From: Aureobasidium sp. EXF-3400
Lineage: Eukaryota > Ascomycota > Dothideomycetes > Dothideales > Saccotheciaceae
Assembly (NCBI GenBank): GCA_024195585.1
Contig: SWBL01000182.1
Location: 36,123 to 100,122, forward strand
Reading direction: 5' to 3'
Length of the DNA: 64,000 bases
Every line of letters begins with the position of its first letter. Position 1 is the stretch's first letter. The notes beneath the pieces are model-generated. The model worked only from the letters and a program-made list of their open reading frames with translations, did no database searches and was not told the DNA's origin. This document shows, in pieces, positions 21,727 through 30,290 of the stretch. Both the position numbers and the translations under genes were made by a program.

Positions 21727-24230
21727 ATGTCGACAGCTTCGCATCTGTATCTTGTCACCGACAATCATGTCATCTACGAACAGGACATTCTGCGCAATCC
21801 CGCCAACATCCGCGCCTGGCTCGACTATGCCTCTTTCAAGCGCCAGACTGGCTCCCTGCTCGACCAGGCCTTTGTCCTCGAACGTGCCTGTAATGCGCTC
21901 CCGCGAAGCTACAAGCTATGGAAATTATACCTGGAGCTGCGCGTGAGCCATATCCGCAAACGCAATCCCGCCCGCTATGCCGCAGAATATCAAAAGGTGA
22001 ATGCCTTGTTCGAAAGAGCCCTGGTTCTCCTCAATAAGATGCCGCGCATCTGGGAAATGTACCTGTCCTTCCTCTGCAAACAGCCCAGGATCACCCAGAC
22101 CCGTCGCACCTTCGACCGCGCCTTGCGAGCCCTTCCCATCACTCAGCACAACCGTATCTGGGCTCTCTACCGTCCATTCGCTACCTCTGCCTCTGGAGAA
22201 ACTGCCATCAAGGTCTGGCGACGCTATATGCAGATCCACCCCGAGCATGCCGAAGACTTTATCGACATTCTCGTAGACCAAAAACAATATACCGACGCCG
22301 TCGTCAAGTACATGGACATTCTCAACAACCCACGCTTCCGCAGTAAGGAGGCCAAGGGTCCCTTTCAGTTCTGGACAGACATGTTGGAGCTCATCATCGA
22401 CCACGCTCGCCAAGTCCAAACAGGCGAAGATACTGGCATAGATGTGGACCGCATAGTCAGAAGTGGTATACAACGCTTTCCGGACCAAAGAGGTATCTTA
22501 TGGGTAGGCCTCGCTCGATACTGGATCAACAAGGGCGACTATGAGCGCGCAAGAGATGTTTTCGAAGAGGGCATTACCACCGTCATGACTGTTCGTGATT
22601 TCTCAATTGTCTTTGACACATACGCAGAGGCAGAGGAAGCCTTGATTGGTATCAAGATGGATGAGGCTCAGGCTCGCTCCGAAAAGAGCACGCCCGATGA
22701 GAACGCCGATCTTGAACTCGACATCCGCATGATGCGTTTTGAGCAACTCATGGACCGCCGACCGTTCCTCCTGAATGATGTTCTACTTCGACAAAATCCC
22801 AACAGTGTCAACGAATGGGAGAAAAGGGTCGCGCTCTGGGGCGATAACAAGGCCGAGGTTGTCAACACCTATACTAACGCCATCGCTGCGGTAAATCCAA
22901 AGAAAGCTATTGGTAGATACCATACTCTTTGGACCAACTACGCAAAGTTCTATGAGGAACGTGGCGACCTACGCAATGCCAGAGTCATTATGGAAAAGGC
23001 TGTCAAGGTACCTTTTAGGTCGGTCAACGAACTCGCTGAGATGTGGGTTGAATGGGCGGAAATGGAGCTACGCAACGAGAACTTCGATCGCGCTGTCGAT
23101 ATCATGGCGAAGGCCACCCAAGCGCCCAAACGAAGCACAGTCGATTACTTTGACGAAACCCTCAGCCCCCAACAACGAGTACACAAAAGCTGGAAGTTGT
23201 GGTCATTCTACGTCGATCTTGTCGAGTCCGTTAGCACCTTGGATGAGACTCGCAAGGTTTACGAGCGCATCTTCGAATTGCGCATCGCCACTCCTCAGAC
23301 TGTTGTCAACTACGCCAATTTGCTTGAAGAAAACAAATACTTCGAAGAGTCGTTCAAGGTGTATGAACGTGGCCTGGATCTTTTCTCATACCCGGTGGCG
23401 TTCGAACTCTGGAACCTATACCTTCAGAAGGCAGTCGACCGAAAGATCAGCATCGAGAGGTTGCGAGACCTTTTCGAGCAGGCCGTCGAAGGATGTCCTC
23501 CAAAGTTCGCCAAGGTGCTATACCTTATGTATGGTCAGCTCGAGGAAGAACGTGGATTGGCCCGACACGCTATGCGTATCTACGAGCGAGCGACACGTGC
23601 TGTATCGGACGAGGACCGCTTGGACATGTTCAACTTCTACATTACCAAGTCGGCTTCGAACTTTGGCCTCACTTCCACTCGCTCGATATACGAACGAGCT
23701 ATTGCTGCACTACCAGACAGCGAAGCAAAGGATATGTGTCTCAAGTTTGCTGAGATGGAAAGACGGTTGGGAGAGATTGATCGTGCCAGAGCAATTTATG
23801 GACATGCCAGTCAGTTTTGTGACCCAAGGAGGGAACCTGGCTTCTGGCAGAAGTGGGAAAGCTTCGAGGTGCAGCATGGAAACGAAGACACATTCAAGGA
23901 CATGCTTCGCATCAAGCGCAGCGTCCAAGCACAGTACAAGTACGTATTGCACATGCTAAGATTTGTATCAATTACTAACCAGCTGCTAGTACCGATGTCA
24001 GCTTTATCGCTTCTCAGGCCATCGCACGCAGTCAACAACCTCCGGCTGGAGATGGGGATCTTGACGAGACTACGCAGAAGACAGATGCCATGGCGACCTT
24101 GGAGCGCCAGGCTCGCGCGCCCACTGGTTTCGTTGCAGCTAGCACTGGAGTGGAAGGAGGTAACAGAGCGGCAGATGTCGCGCAACCAGCAGCCAATCCG
24201 GATGCCATCGACGTCGACGATGACATATGA
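21727..24230 (+). CDS. syf1: Syf1, pre-mRNA splicing factor (HAT/TPR repeats, NTC complex)
   Basis: Syf1 is a scaffold of the Prp19-associated (NTC) complex that stabilises the activated spliceosome. Exon 1 (21727-23939) and exon 2 (23990-24230), with a 50-nt intron (GTACGT...CTAAC...CTAG), give 817 residues. The protein is almost entirely HAT repeats, with recurring W-x-x-Y/L patterns: IRAWLDYASFKRQTG, YKLWKLYLELR, RIWEMYLSFL, ELWNLYLQKAVDR. The conserved end LRIKRSVQAQYNTDVSFIASQ is created by splicing. The tail ends IDVDDDI. The ATG at 21727 (MSTASHLYLVTDNHVIYEQD) fits family N termini; an in-frame ATG 64 codons upstream is not favoured. Confidence 0.95.
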
Positions 24231-24688
24231 GAGTTCCCTCGGAGTGGCGGGTAGGAGAGTCGGCTTATATTCACACATTTGTGCATTGCTATCTTTTTTT
24301 CTTTTGTCCAAATATACCAACACCAGCGCCGCTTTTTTCTCTTTTGTATATTGAAAGGTGCCTTTCATGGAGGCAAACCCGAAGGCAGAATGCTCTAAGC
24401 AGAGACATGAAATCTAGTGAGAGCATATCAAGTGATGGTCTTTTGTCTTTGATCAGTGTCGTGAAAGTGTGATGGTACTTTTGAGTGCTTCTCCACAGTG
24501 TGACGGAAGAGGCAGGCGGAGGCTGGAGTGACCTCAGTCGATTTGCCCCTCACCACGCGGACTTGAATTGTTCGACGACTTCTACCAAACACAACGACAA
24601 GCTCCAAGGCCGCCCAAAACTCGACCGACTGAACCGCTATTGCTGGCTCGGTCATCACCTCTACCTCATTCTCTCCCACAACAGTTTT
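24231..24688. other. Intergenic region between syf1 and the F-box gene
   Basis: This is a tandem gap with a T-rich stretch after syf1 (24288-24300), a likely poly(A) region. The downstream part is the promoter of the F-box gene, whose frame is open from 24485. Confidence 0.45.
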
Positions 24689-27600
24689 ATGCACGCACAG
24701 TCCCCCACCTCTGTCCAACAGCCACACACCGAATCCACGAACCCCGCCGAGTCCACTTCCGACAGCCACCATGGAGAGCAGCACGGCGCGAGTCCAGTCG
24801 ATGGCGGTGGAGGTGTCAGCCTTGCCGACCATGTGCCTGATATGGCCACGCCTGGACGGCTGAGTCCCTCATACAAGGCCTCTCCGGCTTCGCGCAATCG
24901 CATCGCCGAATATGAAAACGCCTCAGCGGCCTCGCCTTCCAGGAAGAAGATGGAGGGTCCGGCCTTCGCCGTCGTCAAGAAACCAAGGAAGCCTGGTGAC
25001 AAGCATTCGCCCATTGCCGACTTGCCCAACGAGATCCTGACTCATGCCCTTGCACACCTCTCTCCTCAGGACCTGTCTGCTGTTTCTCTCGTCTCCCGCC
25101 GCTTCCACGACCTAGTCACCACTCCTCACGCCTGGAGGACTGCCTTTTCGCGTTATTTCCCCGGCCCAGACTCTCTCGACCCCAATGCCTACCATGAAGA
25201 GGACGAACAGGACGATCGCCTTCGCGTTGAACGTCGCGCCTTCACTCGCGTTACCGCTCTTGCTTCGTGGCGTAGCGAGTATATCCTCCGCACCCGTTTG
25301 CTACGCTCCCTTGCTCGTGGCAAGCCCGTCGAGCTGCCCGCTTCCCCTGCTCAGGCCCGACTTGGCCAGCCTCCAGTCGCATTACCTATCATCAACTATC
25401 CTTCGCAAATGATCACAACCGTCAATCACCTACATGCTACCTTTGGTGGACCTGCTCTCAACAAGCGACCTCCTCGCTTCGTTCACGGCGCTGACGACGT
25501 CGGTACTGCCGGGAGCAGCGACCCAAGTCTTCAAAAGACCGATTCGTGGGGTTTAGGCGATCCAAATACTTTCCTTCAGTTCTCTGAACGCTTCCCTGGT
25601 GATGCCTTGTATGGACTCGGCCCTGGAAACGTTTTGGGTGTGCCAAACTCTATGGATATCAGTCAGCCATATGGTATGGTTCATGGCGAGGGCTCGCCTG
25701 GTGGCTTTGTCTACTATCGATATACCGAGGAGATGCGTGGTCACTTTTTGAAACCCTCGAGCGGCATCTCCGTACCTACACTGGGCATCCCACAGCTGTT
25801 GCCTGTCCAAGAAGCTTTTTGCAGTGTCTGGATTGCCAAGTCTTCGACCATTCCTTCTCTTACCGACGGTCTTGTAGGACTCATCTCTGGCTCTTCCCTT
25901 GGTGTTCTCACAGCATATAGTCTTGGACCTCTCGGGACCCGAGACCAGCGTTATGGTCGAGGCGAGGTCACAGCGCGTTGGGTGATCAGCCCCGGAGTAC
26001 CTATAGTCGGAATCGCCGTCGACGAACATTACTCGGTGAAGCGTCAAGGAGAGAACCGGGCATGGGCAGTTGTGCTCAACGCTCTCGGTGAGGTATTTTA
26101 CTTGACCAAGTTCCCCAAACGTGGTGTCGACGACAAGCTTGCCGGACCTCACGACGAAGTTAACGAGCGCCTTGCCTGGTCGACTGGACGATCTGTTTAT
26201 TGGACTCTTGTCGAGCCGAGTCGACGTGCTGCTCGTCCCAATCCTTACAGCAATTCTCATGTAGACGGCAGTTATTCACCTCGGACCTCATGGAATGGCA
26301 TGCACCTGGGCGAAGAGCAAATCAAAGCCGAGACATACGAGGTCGAAGACTACATTAAGCGCAAGCCCAAGGATTTCCAGAGAAGCTGTCTGGGATGGAA
26401 TATGCGTAGAAAACTGGAGGTCGACTTCGCGGGAGATGACGGTAACTCGGCTGGAGAAGCCGTCTTCGTATTTGAAACTGGTCTCGACGAGGACTCTGCC
26501 GCTTCCGCTAAACGATATGTCCGATTCAAGATCGCCGACACAAACAACTCAGAGACCGGAACGAATGAGTCTACATCGACTCCGACTCCGACACCTCCTG
26601 AACCGGTCTCTTCCCTTTTTGGTGGGCCGGCTTCTCCTCCTCTATCGCCATCCAAGGGCGATATAGATTACGGCCTGTCCCTGTCAGCAGTCCAGAATCT
26701 TGAAACCAACAAAAGGACTGAGCGTTCGACAGAGGAATGGAGACTTTCTGATCTGTCATTCGGTGGACTGAAGTCGGTACAGATCTCAGCTCACGCTCTG
26801 GATGGCTCAACCTTTGCGACTCTGACATCCTCAGAAGACCCACTGACGAACTTTTCTGGGCAATCGACAGTTTCTTCCCCTAGTATGACGCCTCTATACA
26901 AACCTAACGCCTCAGCTTCGCCTGCGGATGTCCCGGGTCAGCGAGCCCGTTTCATAGCCGTGGGTACGATGATGGGCAGCGTTTTGGTCTGGGATGCAAG
27001 AGCATCACTCCCTATTTCTGCTGAAGCTGTCAACACACTGGAACCTGTACGCATCATCCATACAGAATCGCCGGAGATCTCCTGCGTCGCTCTGTCGTCT
27101 TTGTACCTTGTGCACGGAGGAAATGATGGTCTCGTGCAAGCTTGGGATGTTCTGGCTTCCAGTCTGAGCCCGATACGCACACTGAACTCACGCTTCGCAT
27201 CTCGAGCAAGACGTAGATTAGTGCAGGCTCAAGCATCTATCCAAGGTGTCGGTATCAACCTGTATGCAGCGGGTGCCATCTGCCTCGATCCTGATCCGAC
27301 GGTTCTGCGCGGTATGGTCTCGATTGGAACGCTCTTGCGCTATTGGAGCTTCAGCTCCTCTGCAGCGGATCAGTACAAATCACACAAGCGTCGTCTTAGG
27401 AGAGCTGATCGAGGTACTAACGTATCCAATGATCGGTTCGCCAATGTCGGTAGAGGCAACATCAAGGGTTTCATTGCCAATGAACAGCATGAACTTGAAC
27501 GAGAGAGCGCCCAGGATGCAAGACAAGCAGAACACCTGGCTGGAAGATTTGGCACGGAGCTACTGGGTAGTGATGCCAGTGAAGAAGAGATCCTCGCATA

Positions 27601-27994
27601 CGCCAAGATTCTGAGCGAGGAAGCACTTGCTAAGGACCAAGAGAAGAAGATTAGCGAACCTACGACCAATGGCAAGACAGCTACGGTCATGCCGATAGAG
27701 GACGCGGAGATGGATCCCGAGATCGCCGAGGCCATCCGTCTCAGCCTTGCAGAAGAAGAAGCACAACGCTTGCGGGATCTAGAAGAGGCAGAGTTTGAAA
27801 TGCTTCAACAACAAGAAGCTGCAGAGGGCAGCAACGACAGAGAGCTGACAGACTTGGAGTTTGCTCTGCAGCTCAGTTTGGCCGAAGAGCAAAGTAGAAT
27901 GGAAGCTGAGGTAGAAGCACGTGAAGAGTTCCCGGCTCTGTCGATGCGATCGGGCAAGGGTAAGGGGAAACAACGTAGACTTAGTAGAACTTAG
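24689..27994 (+). CDS. Ufo1-like F-box protein with beta-propeller region and C-terminal UIMs
   Basis: This looks like a substrate receptor of an SCF ubiquitin ligase. It is a single exon of 1101 residues from the ATG at 24689; a frame-compatible ATG at 24485 would add 68. Residues 108-155 are an F-box (DLPNEILTHALAHLSPQDLSAV, then SRRFHDLVTTPHAWR). The middle holds degenerate WD-type blades (FIAVGTMMGSVLVWDA; CVALSSLYLVHGGNDGLVQAWDV). The C terminus has two ubiquitin-interacting motifs, DPEIAEAIRLSLAEEEAQ near residue 1009 and ELTDLEFALQLSLAEEQ near 1052. This order, F-box then WD then UIMs, is that of yeast Ufo1, where the UIMs drive turnover of the SCF complex and the targets include Ho endonuclease. 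Naming by architecture is good; the substrate is unknown. Confidence 0.85.
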   Translation: MHAQSPTSVQQPHTESTNPAESTSDSHHGEQHGASPVDGGGGVSLADHVPDMATPGRLSPSYKASPASRNRIAEYENASAASPSRKKMEGPAFAVVKKPRKPGDKHSPIADLPNEILTHALAHLSPQDLSAVSLVSRRFHDLVTTPHAWRTAFSRYFPGPDSLDPNAYHEEDEQDDRLRVERRAFTRVTALASWRSEYILRTRLLRSLARGKPVELPASPAQARLGQPPVALPIINYPSQMITTVNHLHATFGGPALNKRPPRFVHGADDVGTAGSSDPSLQKTDSWGLGDPNTFLQFSERFPGDALYGLGPGNVLGVPNSMDISQPYGMVHGEGSPGGFVYYRYTEEMRGHFLKPSSGISVPTLGIPQLLPVQEAFCSVWIAKSSTIPSLTDGLVGLISGSSLGVLTAYSLGPLGTRDQRYGRGEVTARWVISPGVPIVGIAVDEHYSVKRQGENRAWAVVLNALGEVFYLTKFPKRGVDDKLAGPHDEVNERLAWSTGRSVYWTLVEPSRRAARPNPYSNSHVDGSYSPRTSWNGMHLGEEQIKAETYEVEDYIKRKPKDFQRSCLGWNMRRKLEVDFAGDDGNSAGEAVFVFETGLDEDSAASAKRYVRFKIADTNNSETGTNESTSTPTPTPPEPVSSLFGGPASPPLSPSKGDIDYGLSLSAVQNLETNKRTERSTEEWRLSDLSFGGLKSVQISAHALDGSTFATLTSSEDPLTNFSGQSTVSSPSMTPLYKPNASASPADVPGQRARFIAVGTMMGSVLVWDARASLPISAEAVNTLEPVRIIHTESPEISCVALSSLYLVHGGNDGLVQAWDVLASSLSPIRTLNSRFASRARRRLVQAQASIQGVGINLYAAGAICLDPDPTVLRGMVSIGTLLRYWSFSSSAADQYKSHKRRLRRADRGTNVSNDRFANVGRGNIKGFIANEQHELERESAQDARQAEHLAGRFGTELLGSDASEEEILAYAKILSEEALAKDQEKKISEPTTNGKTATVMPIEDAEMDPEIAEAIRLSLAEEEAQRLRDLEEAEFEMLQQQEAAEGSNDRELTDLEFALQLSLAEEQSRMEAEVEAREEFPALSMRSGKGKGKQRRLSRT

Positions 27995-28638
27995 ACCATA
28001 GTGCCATCGCAAAGATGCTCGTTTACCACCATACCGCGGACAAAGCTCTCCCTACAGTACGAGGTGCTCGCCACAATGGTTTCGCTCCCATTGTCGCTGC
28101 CCTTAGGTCGCTCTTTTGGGCAGGGTCACCTAGAATACTCGTCTGAAACAATATGGCCGTGATCAAAATGTGTCTGCATACGCGAACGTTTCTTCTTCTG
28201 TTGAGTTAGATCAGACTTCCGGACTCTCTGTGAATAATTGTTCGGACTCCCGCATGCCGATTATTCGCTAAGGGAAAATATGACTTGAATTGGTCTGATG
28301 ATTTGGTGAGTTTCCAGATCGATTGTGGTTGTTTGGCTATTGTTGAAGCTTCAGTGAGCTCACATATCGTTTATCTTACACCCAAGCGCCGATTTCCTCC
28401 GCACAACCCATAGGATAGTATCAATAGTATCTGACTAGCCAGAGAAACTTCATTTCACCCAGTAAGTCGTAAAGCAGTGCGTGGTAGGCTAGAAAACACA
28501 TTTTGGTGCAAGAAGATTTTGGGTGTTGGTACGACCCTGACCAGAATGCAGCGTCGCGTCAAAAACCACCATCGGCGGCGCGAACTTTCATGTGTTGGTT
28601 GTTCGGCAGATGGATCATAACGACTCATAAACTCTGCT
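27995..28638. other. Convergent 3' intergenic region
   Basis: These 644 bp lie between the 3' ends of the F-box gene and the DUF4385 gene. No coding or RNA gene could be supported on either strand. Confidence 0.5.
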
Positions 28639-29154
28639 TTAAGTATTCTTTGCGACCTGCTTCAGGTGATCCTTGAGCTCTGCTTGAAAGTGATCCTTCA
28701 TTCGCAAGTATCTCACGTCTTTCTTGATCTCTTCCAGTATAGTCTTGAATATGCGGCTGGCCTCTTCCTTATCCGCCTTGTCGGAATGATCCTCGCTATT
28801 GGGAAGCACCTCATGGTCTTTGTCGTACTTCTTTCCGCCTTTGTGGTTGGCGTACCGTTTGGCGCGTGTGAAACCCATCTGAATGAACTTGCGCGCCATG
28901 TCCATTCCCACAAAGTCTCTCTCTTCTCCAAATTTCTCGAACTCGGTTCGTAGCAGGGCTGAGGATTGTCGTGCGATCTCTGGGGTTCGGAAGCGCCATA
29001 GAGGCAGCAAGTAGGATTTGTAGGGCTCGAAAGTCAGGACGCCTTGCTCTCCTCTTCCTATGCGGTACTCCATCTTTTCTGCATGGGTCGTTCGAGGCCG
29101 TGGAACTGTCGGAGGTTCCAGCTTGGTTGCTACTATAGGTGCTCGGCGCGGCAT
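28639..29154 (-). CDS. DUF4385-family protein
   Basis: This is a short single-exon protein of 171 residues from the ATG at 29154 (MPRRAPIVATKLEPP). It matches the DUF4385 family of unknown function: YRIGRGEQGVLTFEPYKSYL, LPLWRFRTPEIARQSS, DFVGMDMARKFIQMGFTRAK, RYANHKGGKKYD. It has no signal peptide or membrane segment and is probably cytosolic. The reading frame continues upstream without a stop for another 229 codons, but that part runs through a tRNA gene and shows no similarity, so it is not taken as coding. The family occurs in bacteria as well as fungi; its biochemical role is unknown to me. Confidence 0.85.
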   Translation of the reverse strand: MPRRAPIVATKLEPPTVPRPRTTHAEKMEYRIGRGEQGVLTFEPYKSYLLPLWRFRTPEIARQSSALLRTEFEKFGEERDFVGMDMARKFIQMGFTRAKRYANHKGGKKYDKDHEVLPNSEDHSDKADKEEASRIFKTILEEIKKDVRYLRMKDHFQAELKDHLKQVAKNT

Positions 29155-29362
29155 TGTGAATTGGTCTGTTGGAGGTGATTGGACAGTGGTGATATGGATT
29201 GAGTTGTGAGGGTTGTTGACGACGAGCTTCACAAACAAGCACGCGTCACCGGACAGACAGTACGCATGTTGCTCCAACGGCAAAGCAAAACAGCCATCCT
29301 TACATCCAAGTGTCTGTCCGTTGTGACGACAAGCAAAACAGATCAACGCTTGACAAAAGTGC

Positions 29363-29367
29363 AAAAA
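29363..29367 (-). terminator. RNA polymerase III oligo-T terminator of tRNA-Gln
   Basis: Five T residues on the minus strand lie 17 nt beyond the discriminator base of the tRNA gene, where a Pol III terminator is expected. No T run of four or more occurs in the 53-nt insert. Confidence 0.7.
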
Positions 29368-29407
29368 GTAATTGACACTGAGAAGGTCGTACTGGGGCTC
29401 GAACCCA

Positions 29408-29460
29408 CTAAGAGGTGTTAGAATGGGTGTTTGGTTGTGAGGACACAAGGTCGAACTTAC
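29408..29460 (-). other. 53-nt spliceosomal-intron-like insert inside the tRNA-Gln T stem
   Basis: On the minus strand the insert starts GTAAGT, carries the branch-like CTAAC 10 nt before its end, and ends CTCTTAG. Length, donor, branch site and acceptor equal those of the mRNA introns in neighbouring genes, which are mostly 47-65 nt. It has no pairing that would resemble a tRNA-endonuclease bulge-helix-bulge site. It includes a 17-nt word also found at 29627-29643. Confidence 0.75.
29438..29454. repeat. 17-bp direct repeat, copy 1 (within the tRNA insert)
   Basis: TGAGGACACAAGGTCGA on the plus strand is identical to 29627-29643. The spacing is 189 bp. One copy lies inside the tRNA insert, the other upstream of the tRNA. 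Confidence 0.85.
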
Positions 29461-29519
29461 GGACTCGAGAAGATTTGAGTTATCAAAATCTCGCGTGCTA
29501 ACCGCTACACTATACAACC

Positions 29520-30290
29520 AAGTTGTTGTTGCAAAAGCCGCTTCATCAGTACAAGTACTATCAGATATGTGGCATCCTTGAAGGGCTATCCCATCTCTGG
29601 TTCGCGCTGTCATCATGAGAACAGAATGAGGACACAAGGTCGACGGCTTTAGCTCATCACTCATCAATCCCACTTCTACACCAATGATCCCTGCCTTCCT
29701 TTCATCACATCCCATCTCGCGTGCGACAATTCCTGGCCTTGTTATCTCGCCCACTATGAATCCCAGCTCAACGGAATGGCGTTCTGGACCGCGAATCAGG
29801 AGTTTTGCTCCGAGCGCGATCGAGCGCAATCTGAGTAACACTTTGCAAGCTTTCCCACTTTGGTGGGGCTTTCAAAGCTTCCATATTTGCGATCACGATA
29901 CGACTTGATCTCACAGAGACTTGCAATGAATCGATGCCATGGAAACGAGTATTCAAAAGACAAGTTGTTGTCGCTCAAGCTCGCAAGCATGGTGGATGCA
30001 TGGGAGACATCGTCTTTCCCATCACTCGGATTGTTCTGGCTATGAGCGCGATCCAGAGACGTTCCATCTCCTGCGCTAAAGGCGCTCCGCAACGTCATTG
30101 ACATGCTCTAAAAGGTAAAGTCATAACATACCCAAGCCGATTCCACATCGCAACCGGTAGCAAGCGGTCTTTGAATCGCTCCGGTGTCCGACTCAAATAC
30201 TGAGGTAGGTCACTGCGCCGTTCTGCTCTTCAAACCCCTCAGACCAAGATCATTCTACATTGTTACTTGCGCGTGCCTGACCTGCAAATC
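29520..30290. other. Divergent intergenic region (tRNA-Gln / CFA-synthase-like gene)
   Basis: These 771 bp hold no supported gene. They include the second copy of the 17-bp repeat (29627-29643). The right part should contain the promoter of the methyltransferase gene. Confidence 0.5.
29627..29643. repeat. 17-bp direct repeat, copy 2
   Basis: This is identical to the word at 29438-29454 inside the tRNA insert and lies in the same orientation. Confidence 0.85.

Larger units (their letters stand above)
29384..29519 (-). tRNA. tRNA-Gln(UUG) with a canonical intron and a spliceosomal-type insert in the T stem
   Basis: The cloverleaf is built from three segments. The acceptor stem GGTTGTA (29519-29513) pairs fully with TACGACC (29391-29385), with one G-U pair; the discriminator is T. 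The D stem is GTGT/GCAC. The anticodon stem CGAGA/TCTCG closes the loop TTTTGAT, anticodon TTG at 29486-29484. An 11-nt intron, 29482-29472, follows position 37 and contains TCAAA, complementary to the anticodon region, as tRNA introns usually do. The T arm CTGGG-TTCGAGC-CCCAG is perfect only if 53 nt (29460-29408) are removed between its first C and TGGG. A box (TAGTGTAGCGG) and B box (GGTTCGAGCCC) are intact. It could be functional with unusual processing, or a disrupted gene. Confidence 0.8.

Noticed and set aside
22910..23959. A 349-codon open frame overlapping syf1 in another frame
   Set aside because: It is a shadow of the syf1 coding sequence, without motifs.
29440..29519. A shorter tRNA ending at CACAACC within the insert (6 of 7 acceptor pairs)
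   Set aside because: The intervening TTCGACC has no proper T stem (three mismatches in five) and the spacing to the acceptor strand is 4 nt too long. The distal T arm and acceptor pair perfectly.
29155..29841. A 229-codon in-frame extension upstream of the DUF4385 gene on the minus strand
   Set aside because: It runs straight through the tRNA-Gln gene, shows no family similarity and contains the duplicated 17-bp word. The DUF4385 domain is complete from the ATG at 29154.
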